Assembly: GCF_027595165.1 (NCBI RefSeq) | Contig: NZ_CP097291.1 | Span: 2,604,001-2,668,000, forward strand | Origin: Providencia sp. PROV188 | GTDB lineage: Bacteria; Pseudomonadota; Gammaproteobacteria; Enterobacterales; Enterobacteriaceae | DNA length: 64,000 nucleotides | Reading direction: 5' to 3' | In this document: one piece after another, positions 6,297 through 14,909 of the stretch | Position numbering within the stretch: the stretch's first letter is position 1 | Layout of the letters: every line of letters begins with the position of its first letter | Notes under the pieces: model-generated | What the model was told of the DNA's origin: nothing | The model's database searches: none | Seen by the model: only the letters and a program-made list of their open reading frames with translations | Made by a program: the position numbers and the translations under genes

Positions 6297-7432
6297 CCAT
6301 CCGTCAAAATAAAACCAAAAATACTTTGGTTATTACATTCACTTATAAAGGGGTTCTGTGTAGGGAACCCCTATCCCGGCTAACCGTAGATAATAAAAAT
6401 ATTAAATATGCAGAAAGGCTACTCGCCGAAATTCAGAATCATATAGAAAAAGGTACATTTAATTACCACAAGTATTTCCCTAACTCTAAAAAATCAAATT
6501 TCTTCGGTGATAATAATCGTGAAAAAAGAGTTATTGATTATTTGGAGGAGTATCTTGTGATTTGTGAAACTAGAAATCTGTCACCATCGACTATCAAAGG
6601 CTATGAAAAATGCAAAAGTTCCCTATCAGATTTGCACCAATTACATGTTTCATCACTCACACCTGCAATCCTAAAAAACTGGATACAAAAGCAAACGACA
6701 GTATTAAAAACCATCCGTAATCAGCTCTCTTTCTTGCGTAGCTCGCTAGATGAAGCCATTACTGATGGGATTATATCAATTAATCCAGTCAGCCTAGTAT
6801 CAGCATCAAGATATCAATCAAAAAATAGTGGTTCTGAAAGTAACTATATTGTTGACCCATTATCACCACAAGAAGTATCCGCCCTACTCGCTGCAGCAAA
6901 ATACGAGCAATGGAAAAACTTATTCCAGTTTGCCATTAATACTGGATTAAGAAGCTCCGAATTATGTGCATTGAGATGGAGTGATATAGATTTCATAGAA
7001 AATACCGCACATGTGCAGTCCGCAAGTGTCGTTGGCGTTATTAAGAAAACCAAAACTAAAGCCGGTACCAGAAAGGTAGAATTGAACAGTGAAGCAATGA
7101 ACGCCTTGAATGACCAGAAGCAATTCACGTTTATGAAAGATGGTGTGATTTTTGAAGACCCAAAAACAAATAAAGCTTGGGCAGGCGCTGATGCAATCAG
7201 AAAGAAAGCATGGGTGCCAACGCTGAAAAAAGCGGGCATTCGATATCGCAATCCATATCAAACAAGGCATACATTTGCCACGAGACATATTAGCCAAGGC
7301 GCTAACCTGTTTTGGCTAGCTGGGCAAATGGGGCATAAAGGGCCTGAAATGTTGTTTAGGCACTATGGGGGATATCTTAAGGAGTATGACGGAAGTACGG
7401 TGAATAATATTCATAGATCAAAATTAATTTGA
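6251..7432 (+). CDS. int: Prophage tyrosine integrase
   Basis: 393 residues. N-terminal arm-binding domain (about 1-75, RGVTIRQNKTKNTLVITFTYKG), core-binding SAM-like domain (about 90-180) and catalytic domain with Arg234 (TGLRSSELCALRW), Lys268/270, Arg339 in YQTRHTFATRH, His362 (MGHKGPEM) and the nucleophile Tyr372 (LFRHYGGY). The usual His of box II is Tyr336, which is common in phage integrases of this kind. An AGGA site precedes the ATG. It is the last gene of the PL operon, as in lambda, and probably acts on the tmRNA-like site near 9.52 kb. Confidence 0.95.
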   Translation: MGQKKQAGYLLPRGVTIRQNKTKNTLVITFTYKGVLCREPLSRLTVDNKNIKYAERLLAEIQNHIEKGTFNYHKYFPNSKKSNFFGDNNREKRVIDYLEEYLVICETRNLSPSTIKGYEKCKSSLSDLHQLHVSSLTPAILKNWIQKQTTVLKTIRNQLSFLRSSLDEAITDGIISINPVSLVSASRYQSKNSGSESNYIVDPLSPQEVSALLAAAKYEQWKNLFQFAINTGLRSSELCALRWSDIDFIENTAHVQSASVVGVIKKTKTKAGTRKVELNSEAMNALNDQKQFTFMKDGVIFEDPKTNKAWAGADAIRKKAWVPTLKKAGIRYRNPYQTRHTFATRHISQGANLFWLAGQMGHKGPEMLFRHYGGYLKEYDGSTVNNIHRSKLI

Positions 7433-7580
7433 TATATAGGTTATTCATCTCGATCATAATAAAACTCAATTACCCGAATTATGCTAACTTCAGGCAATGA
7501 GAGATAACCTAAATCTTATTATAGTAATGAAAAATTAAAAAATCCTTAGTATAAATTTTAATTAAATTCATTGTTCATTA

Positions 7581-9257
7581 CTAATCAAGGTCAAGGTATA
7601 TATATTTATTAACTTGAGTAATACCATTTGCCTCATATACTTTAACCAAACGATTATTTGATTTATCATAAGATATAGAATCGAACAAACAAGCGTCACT
7701 AACATTGCTATTTATTTTTTGTAATGAATTATAGTTTCTACGAACCCAACTAAGTACAGCCTTATGCAAGGCGTATGTATTTCTACTAGTTCTTTTTTCA
7801 CTAGGCTTCAATCCTAATGTCGATAAACAAAACCCTAAAATACGAGCTCCTTTGAAGTTAGGACTTGTATTCAATCTAATTATTTCATTGTAAATTAATC
7901 GACGTAACTTATGCTGAATAATTTTACTAGCTTCCCCTGTTTCTTTAGGACTAAGAAAAAATGAATTAAAAACTGAGTTGTGATGAATTGACCACATACT
8001 ATACAAAGGTTTTGATATATAAGATGCATTATGAATCACGTCAAACATTGCATTTGATAAAGAATCGTAAATACAACTAGAAAAACCTAAATCGTCACCT
8101 CTAATACGTAAATTATAATTGAATTGGGTGTCTCTTGCATTTAACTTCTGAATCGCAGTCTCAAAAAATTTAGTTATCACTTTCAACTTTCGCGCTGAGT
8201 CTGACTGCCAAATATTATCAAGACCATTCAATGTATAAAGCTGACTTGAATGCTGAACTATCCGGTCTATCGTTCTTGAAAAAACATATGAGTGAGAGTA
8301 ATTCTTTTTACCAAAATAATCCTCAACGAATAATGAGAAAGCTCCCACATATGCTTTTAACTCTTTATCTGACCATGTTTGCTCTAATTCATAGTCAATA
8401 TCAAAAGCAGTACCTATATTTTCAACAAGATCAAACTTTCCAAATATAGCGCTACTCAATGGCTTAATTTTCCCTATGATGCCCGATTCATAATGACTTG
8501 ATTCATGATATAAAAATGAATCATTATACCTCAATGCTTCAGTTGTTATATTTTTAGAAAATATGCGTATATTCACATTGTATTTGTTTTTACTCTCTAT
8601 ATCTAAAAACAGATATAATACAAATGTTTGTGATGATTCTATAACTGCTTGACAAAAACGTTTATCTGAAATAAGACCTAAGATCTCATTAGCAGCACGT
8701 TCAATCATCGGAATATCTTTTATATCTCTTCTATCTCTAAATTTTAATGGTAAACTAGTTGCATATAAAATAATCTTATCTGTGGATCTTGACAATTCAT
8801 CAGAGACAATTGCAAGCTCACTTTTGGATCCCTTCAAAATATAATTATAAACAGTTTCAATATACCTTCTATATGTCATCTTACTAAATTTTGAAGGTCT
8901 AATAAATGCGAACCATACCCAAGAAATAAATGTTAGAAAGTAAACCCCAGCTAACAATGCTTGCCAAGTAACTGAGGAAATAAGATTTCCCTTGATCACA
9001 GGAAAACCATTAGCCCTCCATAGATCTGTCATCAAAGATAAAATCCCTACGAATAAAACAACCCAAAAAGTGATTTTCTCCAGAGGTACTGGGGCAGTTT
9101 TAACCCTAAAACGATAACGAGTATCTGCTATAGTCCATGCTAATACCATCAATGCTAAACCAGCTAAAAACTCAGAAAAACCAAAAATTTTAGGGCTATT
9201 AGGATCAAGATTAACCAAACATAAAACTTCATTACAAGCATTTATCATAATTAACAT
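7581..9257 (-). CDS. Unknown 558-residue membrane-anchored protein, prophage cargo
   Basis: The N-terminus holds three membrane segments (about residues 27-45, 60-79, 95-117), followed by about 440 residues that look cytoplasmic and mixed alpha/beta. No catalytic motif or family is recognisable to me. It is convergent with int and lies between int and the attachment site, so it is inside the prophage but outside the lytic operons. A promoter can be seen: TTGAAG (9301-9306) and TAGAAT (9279-9284) with a 16-base spacer. The start would be about 15-20 bases after the transcript start with no clear Shine-Dalgarno site. Strongly AT-rich. Position and make-up fit an anti-phage or lysogenic-conversion gene; that is inference. 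Confidence 0.8.
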   Translation of the reverse strand: MLIMINACNEVLCLVNLDPNSPKIFGFSEFLAGLALMVLAWTIADTRYRFRVKTAPVPLEKITFWVVLFVGILSLMTDLWRANGFPVIKGNLISSVTWQALLAGVYFLTFISWVWFAFIRPSKFSKMTYRRYIETVYNYILKGSKSELAIVSDELSRSTDKIILYATSLPLKFRDRRDIKDIPMIERAANEILGLISDKRFCQAVIESSQTFVLYLFLDIESKNKYNVNIRIFSKNITTEALRYNDSFLYHESSHYESGIIGKIKPLSSAIFGKFDLVENIGTAFDIDYELEQTWSDKELKAYVGAFSLFVEDYFGKKNYSHSYVFSRTIDRIVQHSSQLYTLNGLDNIWQSDSARKLKVITKFFETAIQKLNARDTQFNYNLRIRGDDLGFSSCIYDSLSNAMFDVIHNASYISKPLYSMWSIHHNSVFNSFFLSPKETGEASKIIQHKLRRLIYNEIIRLNTSPNFKGARILGFCLSTLGLKPSEKRTSRNTYALHKAVLSWVRRNYNSLQKINSNVSDACLFDSISYDKSNNRLVKVYEANGITQVNKYIYLDLD

Positions 9258-9278
9258 TCTAGTTGAATTTTTCTCTAT

Positions 9279-9306
9279 ATTCTAACTGATTAAAAAATGA
9301 CTTCAA
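9279..9306 (-). promoter_or_regulatory. Promoter of the int-att cargo gene
   Basis: On the minus strand TTGAAG and TAGAAT are separated by 16 bases and stand just before the start codon at 9257, giving a very short 5' leader. Confidence 0.5.
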
Positions 9307-9435
9307 GCAAGTAGTATTTACACAGAATTATATTATTTACTCATCTTAACTAAGATTTAATTATTTTTAAGCAATCTCATTCCCTTATAGATTAAAAACA
9401 TAAACATGGTTTTAATATGACTACATCACGCCCTC

Positions 9436-9458
9436 CATGTGCACGCCTAGTGCACATG
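9436..9458. repeat. Perfect 23-base dyad near the attachment site
   Basis: CATGTGCAC-GCCTA-GTGCACATG, with nine-base perfect arms. It lies between the cargo gene promoter and the attachment core about 60 bases away. It has no T-run, so it is more likely a protein binding site (repressor, Xis or host factor) than a terminator. Confidence 0.6.
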
Positions 9459-9518
9459 ATGGAAGCTTAGTAAAAATACCCTTTAATATTCAAACAATTG
9501 AAAAATTCCGGATGCAGA

Positions 9519-9540
9519 TTCAACTCCCGCCAGCCCGCCA
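9519..9540 (+). other. tmRNA (ssrA)-like 3' end, putative prophage attachment site
   Basis: TTCAACTCCCGCCAGC (9519-9534) equals the T-loop and acceptor segment of enterobacterial tmRNA, and the sequence ends in CCA at 9538-9540. Upstream bases do not form the T stem (GCAGA instead of a match to CCCGC) and no tmRNA body is present, so this is a fragment and not a gene. This is what is left at the far side when an element integrates into the 3' end of ssrA; the intact gene would lie left of the window. Another tRNA-like gene as source cannot be excluded. Confidence 0.65.
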
Positions 9541-9564
9541 ATTCATCATGAGCGGGCTTTTTTT
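9532..9564 (+). terminator. Terminator attached to the tmRNA-like 3' end
   Basis: AGCCCGC (9532-9538) pairs with GCGGGCT (9552-9558), followed by seven T. It overlaps the CCA end, as expected if this was once the terminator of the target RNA gene. Confidence 0.85.
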
Positions 9565-9628
9565 ATATCCTACGCAGCCTAATATAACCTAACTACCACA
9601 ACCACTTTAGACTGCCTCCAACAACCCA

Positions 9629-10273
9629 TCAATGATGCATCATTTCATGCACAATATCCTTACCGCTCATAGAATATGGATAATACGTTGGCCAATTATC
9701 TAATTGAGTCAATAAAGCCTCTTGAGATTCATTTCCCATATAGAGATGAAAATGCCCAGCTTTTTCTGGCGCAATAATATGATCACTAAATTGAATAAAC
9801 TTAGGGGCTTGGCTATCTTTATCCTTACACTCAAATAAATAACGGACGCCCTTCTTACCTGAAGAATAATTTAAAACTCGGTAACCCGCGTAATCATATT
9901 GGCACTGAGAGACTTTATCCCCTCGGTGAAATTCAATAATATTATTCTCAATGCCAATCATATCCACATCAGTTTTATACCCTTTGGCATAATAATCTCG
10001 ATATTCTTGCGCTGTTTTATCCTTATTCTTTGCAGCCTTATTCTGCATTACGGGATCTAACGTTCCATTAGCAAGATAAGGCTCCACAGATTGCCAAACA
10101 CCGTCCCAATCACTCAATTGACGGTCTTTAACATCACTATTATCAAAAATACCTTTTGCAGCATTGCGTTGTGCTTCCGTTTGCGGCTTATCATGATGAT
10201 GTTCATGCGCCATCGCTGTGTAACTGAATAAACTAGTAAGCACAAGCAATGAAAGAATATTTTTTACCATCAT
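9629..10273 (-). CDS. zinT: Periplasmic zinc-binding protein ZinT
   Basis: 214 residues with a signal peptide (cleavage after AMA) and a His-rich mature N-terminus (HEHHHD). The ZinT lipocalin-like domain is clear: [27 protein letters not shown], a histidine cluster [19 protein letters not shown], and the end [21 protein letters not shown]. ZinT binds zinc in the periplasm and assists ZnuA in uptake. The start overlaps the stop of rpmE2 (ATGA), so both genes form one operon under the Zur box upstream of rpmE2. Confidence 0.95.
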   Translation of the reverse strand: MMVKNILSLLVLTSLFSYTAMAHEHHHDKPQTEAQRNAAKGIFDNSDVKDRQLSDWDGVWQSVEPYLANGTLDPVMQNKAAKNKDKTAQEYRDYYAKGYKTDVDMIGIENNIIEFHRGDKVSQCQYDYAGYRVLNYSSGKKGVRYLFECKDKDSQAPKFIQFSDHIIAPEKAGHFHLYMGNESQEALLTQLDNWPTYYPYSMSGKDIVHEMMHH

Positions 10274-10533
10274 TTTTCTTCTCTCGTTTGAACAAAATTC
10301 CCAAAACGCTTATTAAAGCGAGCAACATTCCCTTCCTGTGAATGGGTTTTCTGTTTCCCTGTATAAAACGGGTGTGAATGAGAGGACACATCGAGAAGAA
10401 CATATGGATAACTTTGCCCTTCAAACTCAACAGTTCTCTCTGTTTTTATCGTCGACCCAACTTTGAAATACACATCAGCAGCGGTATCGTGAAAAATCAC
10501 TGTCCGATAATCCGGATGAATATTCGGCTTCAT
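10270..10533 (-). CDS. rpmE2: Zinc-independent ribosomal protein L31 type B
   Basis: 87 residues from the ATG with a very strong ribosome binding site (GGAGGGGCT). The sequence [20 protein letters not shown], the [12 protein letters not shown] block and FNKRFG are typical of L31 type B (YkgM). It lacks the CxxC zinc ligands of ordinary L31, so it can replace the zinc-bearing form during zinc starvation and release zinc. It leads the operon with zinT and follows a perfect Zur box. Confidence 0.95.
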   Translation of the reverse strand: MKPNIHPDYRTVIFHDTAADVYFKVGSTIKTERTVEFEGQSYPYVLLDVSSHSHPFYTGKQKTHSQEGNVARFNKRFGNFVQTREEK

Positions 10534-10550
10534 AGCCCCTCCAATTGTTA

Positions 10551-10565
10551 TGTTATAATATAACA
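10551..10565 (-). promoter_or_regulatory. Zur operator
   Basis: TGTTATAATATAACA, a perfect 15-base palindrome that matches the core of the Zur box. It also contains a TATAAT hexamer, so Zur bound here would block the promoter of rpmE2-zinT when zinc is plentiful. Confidence 0.92.
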
Positions 10566-10566
10566 A

Positions 10567-11244
10567 TAATATTTTTTTTCATCGTTGACTACTCTTTTTT
10601 AGCCTTAATATTTATATGGTTTATTCAGTTTATTGTTGGCTGATGATTAAAAATACCAAACAGTACGATCGGAAAGCCAAACGAGGACGATGAAACAAAT
10701 CCAAAGTTGATGGTAAAAATTGCAGTCAATGATGAGTAATGAAAGCGTTTAATGATCAATAGCAATTCATTTTTATAAGAAGAGAATTAAGGTAGAAGCA
10801 ATTCTAAACTCTCGATTTTGATAACAATTAATACTCCGCTATCGCCCTACCCATAGAAAATTCACCCTTCAAAACATCATGTTAACTATATATTTCTCAT
10901 CAAGGGCTCCAACTTGACAATATTTAATCCGACATAACTACTATTAAGTTACTATTTAGATAAAACAACTGTATTTTTGAATTGGTAAGGATAAACATCC
11001 GTATTTTATCGTATCGTTTACCTGAAAAATGACGCCCTGCTCTATGATTGTTTCATTAAATTTAATATAAGAATAAAGAAATAACCTAATTTAGTCTGAA
11101 CTAAACAATTTTAATAAAAAAAACTAATGATTATTTTTATATCTTACTCGTCTACGCATTTGAGGTTTTATACTTATTTAATTAGAATTTTTGCCTATTG
11201 ATGTTAAGCACTACTCAAACTTATATGTCATGAAGGAAATGAAA
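10567..11244. other. AT-rich intergenic region before the fimbrial regulator
   Basis: About 680 bases without a convincing reading frame. It should hold the promoters of rpmE2-zinT (left) and of the XRE regulator (right). I see no long inverted repeats that would mark an invertible fimbrial switch. Confidence 0.5.
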
Positions 11245-11511
11245 ATGACAGGAAAATATCCTATTGCCAAAATAGTGGGGAGCAGAATAAAGAAACTTAG
11301 AAAAGAATACGGATTAACAGGAACAGAAGTAGCAGCGTATCTCAATGTGAGTCAACAACAGTATTCTCGTTATGAGCGTGGTATCAATAGAATTGATATA
11401 GATTCGCTCGTTATAATAGCTGACTTCTTCAAAATAAGTATACATTACTTCTTTGAAGACATCTCCATCGCACAAGTAAATAACAGAGCAGTGCAAGCAG
11501 AAATATATTAA
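11245..11511 (+). CDS. MrpJ-type XRE-family fimbrial regulator
   Basis: 88 residues from ATG 11245, with AAGGA seven bases before it; ATGs at 11239 and 11230 are alternatives. An XRE helix-turn-helix spans about residues 8-63 (VGSRIKKLRKEYGLTGTEVAAYLNVS), with the SQQQYSRYERG motif typical of MrpJ-like proteins. In Proteus mirabilis, MrpJ is encoded with fimbrial operons and represses flagellar genes when fimbriae are made. Here it lies just before the pilin gene on the same strand, so a role in balancing adhesion and motility is likely. Confidence 0.85.
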   Translation: MTGKYPIAKIVGSRIKKLRKEYGLTGTEVAAYLNVSQQQYSRYERGINRIDIDSLVIIADFFKISIHYFFEDISIAQVNNRAVQAEIY

Positions 11512-11657
11512 TAATGAATACCTGCATTCGAAGTTACGCTCTAAATTTTAAGGATCTCCTTATATTTATCCTATCATTTAACGAATAATCTATGCTCACA
11601 TTTTCGGGCACTATAATTCATTAGAGTTAATGAACATTACGCATCCATTAAATTACT

Positions 11658-11681
11658 GTGGTATCAATATATTGATATCAC
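11658..11681. promoter_or_regulatory. Near-perfect 24-base palindrome before the pilin gene
   Basis: GTGGTATCAATATATTGATATCAC has ten-base arms with one mismatch. It stands about 65 bases before the pilin start, with a second dyad GCTAAG-N7-CTTAGC at 11693-11711. Both look like regulator binding sites in the fimbrial promoter region. Confidence 0.5.
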
Positions 11682-11745
11682 GTTATTAACCTGCTAAGGC
11701 ACAGTCTTAGCCTATTAAAATTAGTATTACATAAAGGATTTAAAA

Positions 11746-12279
11746 ATGAAAAAGACATTATTAACCACTTCAATTATCGCATTAACTTTAGGTGCGGCGT
11801 CGACTGCATTTGCAGCTGATGTAGGAAGCGGCACAATTGAATTTAATGGCACAGTGAATACCGGTGCTTGTACTATTGCACCTTCTTCAGTAAATAAAGA
11901 AGTTCAATTAGGTTCTGTACCAGTAGCATCATTGAAAACAGCCGGAGCACAAGGTCCAAACGTTGACTTCACATTAGAATTATCTGACTGCGTATTAGAT
12001 CCAACTGAAAGTGAGACAGATTATTCTAAAGTTAAAGTAAGCTTTACTGGCCAAATGGATACCGCTGGTAACTTATGGGCGAGTACAGGTACGGCACAAA
12101 ACGTAGGTGTCTTATTCCAAAATGATGCTGGTCAAAGCATCAAAACTGGCGACACTATTACTCAAAATCTGAACGCAGGTGCAAATACAATTCACTTATC
12201 TGCACGCATGCAAGCATTAGGTCAAGCAACTTCAGGTTCTGTTAAATCAACTGTTGCATACGTTTTAGATTATCAATAA
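11746..12279 (+). CDS. Major fimbrial subunit (type 1 pilin family)
   Basis: 177 residues with a typical signal peptide (cleavage after AFA). The mature pilin has the two conserved cysteines (NTGACTI and LSDCVL), the donor strand N-terminus ADVGSGTIEFNG and the family ending VAYVLDYQ. It will be exported to the periplasm, held by the chaperone of this operon and assembled by donor strand exchange through the usher. An AAAGGA site precedes the ATG. Codon usage looks better adapted than in the usher gene, as expected for an abundant product. Confidence 0.95.
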   Translation: MKKTLLTTSIIALTLGAASTAFAADVGSGTIEFNGTVNTGACTIAPSSVNKEVQLGSVPVASLKTAGAQGPNVDFTLELSDCVLDPTESETDYSKVKVSFTGQMDTAGNLWASTGTAQNVGVLFQNDAGQSIKTGDTITQNLNAGANTIHLSARMQALGQATSGSVKSTVAYVLDYQ

Positions 12280-12329
12280 TTTTTAATATTACTATTCATT
12301 GTAATAAACTTTAATTAGTAATTAATTTA

Positions 12330-12366
12330 CTGGATATGCTACGCCTAAAATTCATAGCATATCCAG
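12330..12366 (+). terminator. Hairpin between pilin and usher genes
   Basis: CTGGATATGCTA (12330-12341) and TAGCATATCCAG (12355-12366) form a perfect 12-base-pair stem, followed by a T-rich stretch. It most likely ends or protects part of the transcripts so that pilin exceeds usher. Confidence 0.75.
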
Positions 12367-12428
12367 TTATTATTTAAATAAAAACCTATAACAATAATAC
12401 TTTTTATATAATATTCCGGTCAATTAAA

Positions 12429-14903
12429 ATGAACAAATTTAAACAAAACATAGTGACGAGTTTAATATCTAGCTTATTTTTATATTCAAACTATGTAAAT
12501 GCAGACTCTGTTCAATTTAATCAGGATGCTTTATCTATTTCTGGCGATACAAATATTGACTTGAGTTCATTTGAAAAAAATCACTCACAGGAAGGCGCTT
12601 ATTTTTCTAACGTATCAATTAACGGTAGAAGGACAAACTTTTTTGATAAAATTGACTTCTTTAATAAAGAAGGATCTATACAACCCTGCATTTCACAAAA
12701 AATAATAGACGTTATTGGCTTAAAAGAAGAGTTCATCAATAAAATACCAACATGGTCAGATGGCCAGTGCTATGATTTATCAGCACAGGACGATAATATT
12801 TCATCACTCTTTGATGATGAAAAGCAAGAACTTTCATTATCAATACCGCAAGCTTATTTCCTATACTCAGATGAAAACTGGGTGCCGCCTATGCAACGTG
12901 AAGTAGGCATTAATGCACTAGTATTTGACTATAATATAGTAGAAAACTACATAAAATATAAGAATGCTCAAGATACAAATAACTTAAGCTCATTTGGTGC
13001 CATTGGTACAAATATGGGACGTTGGAGATTCCGTAGTAACTATCAATTCCAAAAAGATTTTAATAATAGTAACAACGATAGTTTTAAATGGGTTCAAACC
13101 TATCTTTTTACTGATTTACCTGACTTATCAGCTAAGTTCTTTGTAGGAAAATATTATACAGCTAGCCAGATTTTTGATTCTGTACGCTTTAATGGCGTAA
13201 GTGTTTTCACTGACGACAATATGCTGCCATCAATTCTAAGAGGTTATGCACCAAATATAACCGGTACAGCAACCAGTAACGCGACTGTCGTTATTTCTCA
13301 GAATGGACGTATATTAAGCCAAGTAAAGGTTGCTCCAGGACCTTTTTCTATTGATAACTTGAGTTCTGCTTTATCGGGTACCTTAGACGTCAAAATTACG
13401 GAAGAAGATGGTTCTGTTAGAGAGTACCAAATATCATCAACTAACATTCCATTTTTAACTCGACCAGGTATGTTTCAATATAAATTAAATGCCGGTCGAT
13501 TAGCACCAATGGGTGAAAATAATGTTGATAATGATTTTATTTCAACCGAATTTTCTTGGGGATTATTTAATAACTTATCCGTTTTTGGTGGTTTATTTTC
13601 AACATCAGATAGTGAATATATTGCTTATAATGCGGGTCTAGGTATAAACATGGAGCGCTTAGGTGCAATATCATTTGATATTACACAGTCTAAAAATCGC
13701 TTACATACTACAAATTCAAGTACAGGTGAAAGCTATAGAATCAATTATGCAAAACGATTCTCTAACTCCAGTCGACTCGATTTAACTGGATATCAGTTCT
13801 CAAATGAAGGATTCATGTCCGTTAATAATTTTATTTATACGAAAGGTAATCCATCGAACCATCATTTTCGCCAGAAAAATGTTTTTACAACATCATTTAC
13901 TCAGCAAATACCTGATTTCAATGCTGATGTAAGCTTAAGTTATTCAAGAGAAAGTTATTGGAATGAACCTAAAAACAACGATACTTTAAGTGTATCGTTT
14001 AATAAAACAATTAAAAATGACTTTTTTGATAATGCGCTTTTATCATTATCAGTCAGTGAAAGTAGTTATGTGAGAGGAAGTAAATCTAAGCAGGCTTATC
14101 TTTCATTAAGTATTCCTTTTGTTGGCGAAAAGAATTCGCGATTACAATATTTTAGTTCATACAATGACCAAGATAAAAAATACAGTAATAATGTTAATTA
14201 CCATACAAAAATCGATAGCAATAATTTAAGCCTGGGACTTTCGACAAGAGACTTTTTTGAAAATACAACGATAAACGCATCTGCATCTCGTGATACCCAA
14301 TATGGGACAGCACAGATAACGGGTTCATTTGGTGATGATTATCGTACATTAAGCGGAACGCTAGATGGCTCATTAACAATTACAAGCCAAGGTCCTGTTT
14401 TACATAGAAGAGTCTATGACAATCAAGCAAGAATGGTGATTGATACCGATAATGCTAAAGATGTTTCAATCAATCAAAACGAGTCAATTACAAATAGATT
14501 TGGCTTAGCGGCAATTAGTAATGTGCCGACATATTACAAATCAACTCAATATGTTGATCTGAATAATATACCTGAAAATGTCAGTGTGGATGATAGCGTC
14601 ATTGAATCAACTTTAACTGATGGTGCCGTCGGTTATGCAAAACTCAATACGATTATTGGCGAAAAAGCATTAATTACCATCAAGTTTCCTGATGGAAAAA
14701 CACCACCGTTTGGAGCTTTAGTTTATGACTCAGCAAAAGATACCGTATTAGGTATGGTTGCTGAGAATGGTCAAGTTTATTTAACCGGAATTCAACCGAA
14801 CCAAAAATTAATCGTTAAATGGAATGGTGGGCAATCATGTCAATTAGTGACGGATAGCCAGATCATTCAAAACATCAATAATGTGATTTGTAATAAAGAA
14901 TAA
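12429..14903 (+). CDS. Fimbrial outer membrane usher
   Basis: 824 residues, the usual size of FimD/PapC ushers. Signal peptide (about 1-26), N-terminal chaperone-binding domain (VQFNQDALSISGDTNIDLSSFE... ANFF-type RTNFFDKIDFF), the 24-strand beta barrel with plug (middle; LRGYAPNITGTATSNATVVISQNGR), and C-terminal domains (FPDGKTPPFGALVYDS, GQVYLTG). It forms the pore through which chaperone-subunit complexes are secreted. It is followed six bases later by the chaperone gene. Confidence 0.95.
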   Translation: MNKFKQNIVTSLISSLFLYSNYVNADSVQFNQDALSISGDTNIDLSSFEKNHSQEGAYFSNVSINGRRTNFFDKIDFFNKEGSIQPCISQKIIDVIGLKEEFINKIPTWSDGQCYDLSAQDDNISSLFDDEKQELSLSIPQAYFLYSDENWVPPMQREVGINALVFDYNIVENYIKYKNAQDTNNLSSFGAIGTNMGRWRFRSNYQFQKDFNNSNNDSFKWVQTYLFTDLPDLSAKFFVGKYYTASQIFDSVRFNGVSVFTDDNMLPSILRGYAPNITGTATSNATVVISQNGRILSQVKVAPGPFSIDNLSSALSGTLDVKITEEDGSVREYQISSTNIPFLTRPGMFQYKLNAGRLAPMGENNVDNDFISTEFSWGLFNNLSVFGGLFSTSDSEYIAYNAGLGINMERLGAISFDITQSKNRLHTTNSSTGESYRINYAKRFSNSSRLDLTGYQFSNEGFMSVNNFIYTKGNPSNHHFRQKNVFTTSFTQQIPDFNADVSLSYSRESYWNEPKNNDTLSVSFNKTIKNDFFDNALLSLSVSESSYVRGSKSKQAYLSLSIPFVGEKNSRLQYFSSYNDQDKKYSNNVNYHTKIDSNNLSLGLSTRDFFENTTINASASRDTQYGTAQITGSFGDDYRTLSGTLDGSLTITSQGPVLHRRVYDNQARMVIDTDNAKDVSINQNESITNRFGLAAISNVPTYYKSTQYVDLNNIPENVSVDDSVIESTLTDGAVGYAKLNTIIGEKALITIKFPDGKTPPFGALVYDSAKDTVLGMVAENGQVYLTGIQPNQKLIVKWNGGQSCQLVTDSQIIQNINNVICNKE

Positions 14904-14909
14904 AATATT

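Noticed and set aside
6844..7297. Two minus-strand reading frames inside int
   Set aside because: They are antisense to the conserved catalytic domain of the integrase and have no own signals.
7433..7580. Attachment site directly behind int, which would put the 558-residue gene outside the prophage
   Set aside because: No tRNA-like or repeated core is visible here, whereas a tmRNA-like 3' end is present at 9519-9540.
9505..9540. Functional tRNA gene
   Set aside because: Only the T-loop and acceptor end are present; no anticodon arm or D arm can be folded upstream.
11512..11745. Invertible promoter switch (phase variation) for the fimbriae
   Set aside because: The inverted repeats here are short and close together, like operators; no distant pair of repeats and no fim/mrpI-type recombinase gene were seen.
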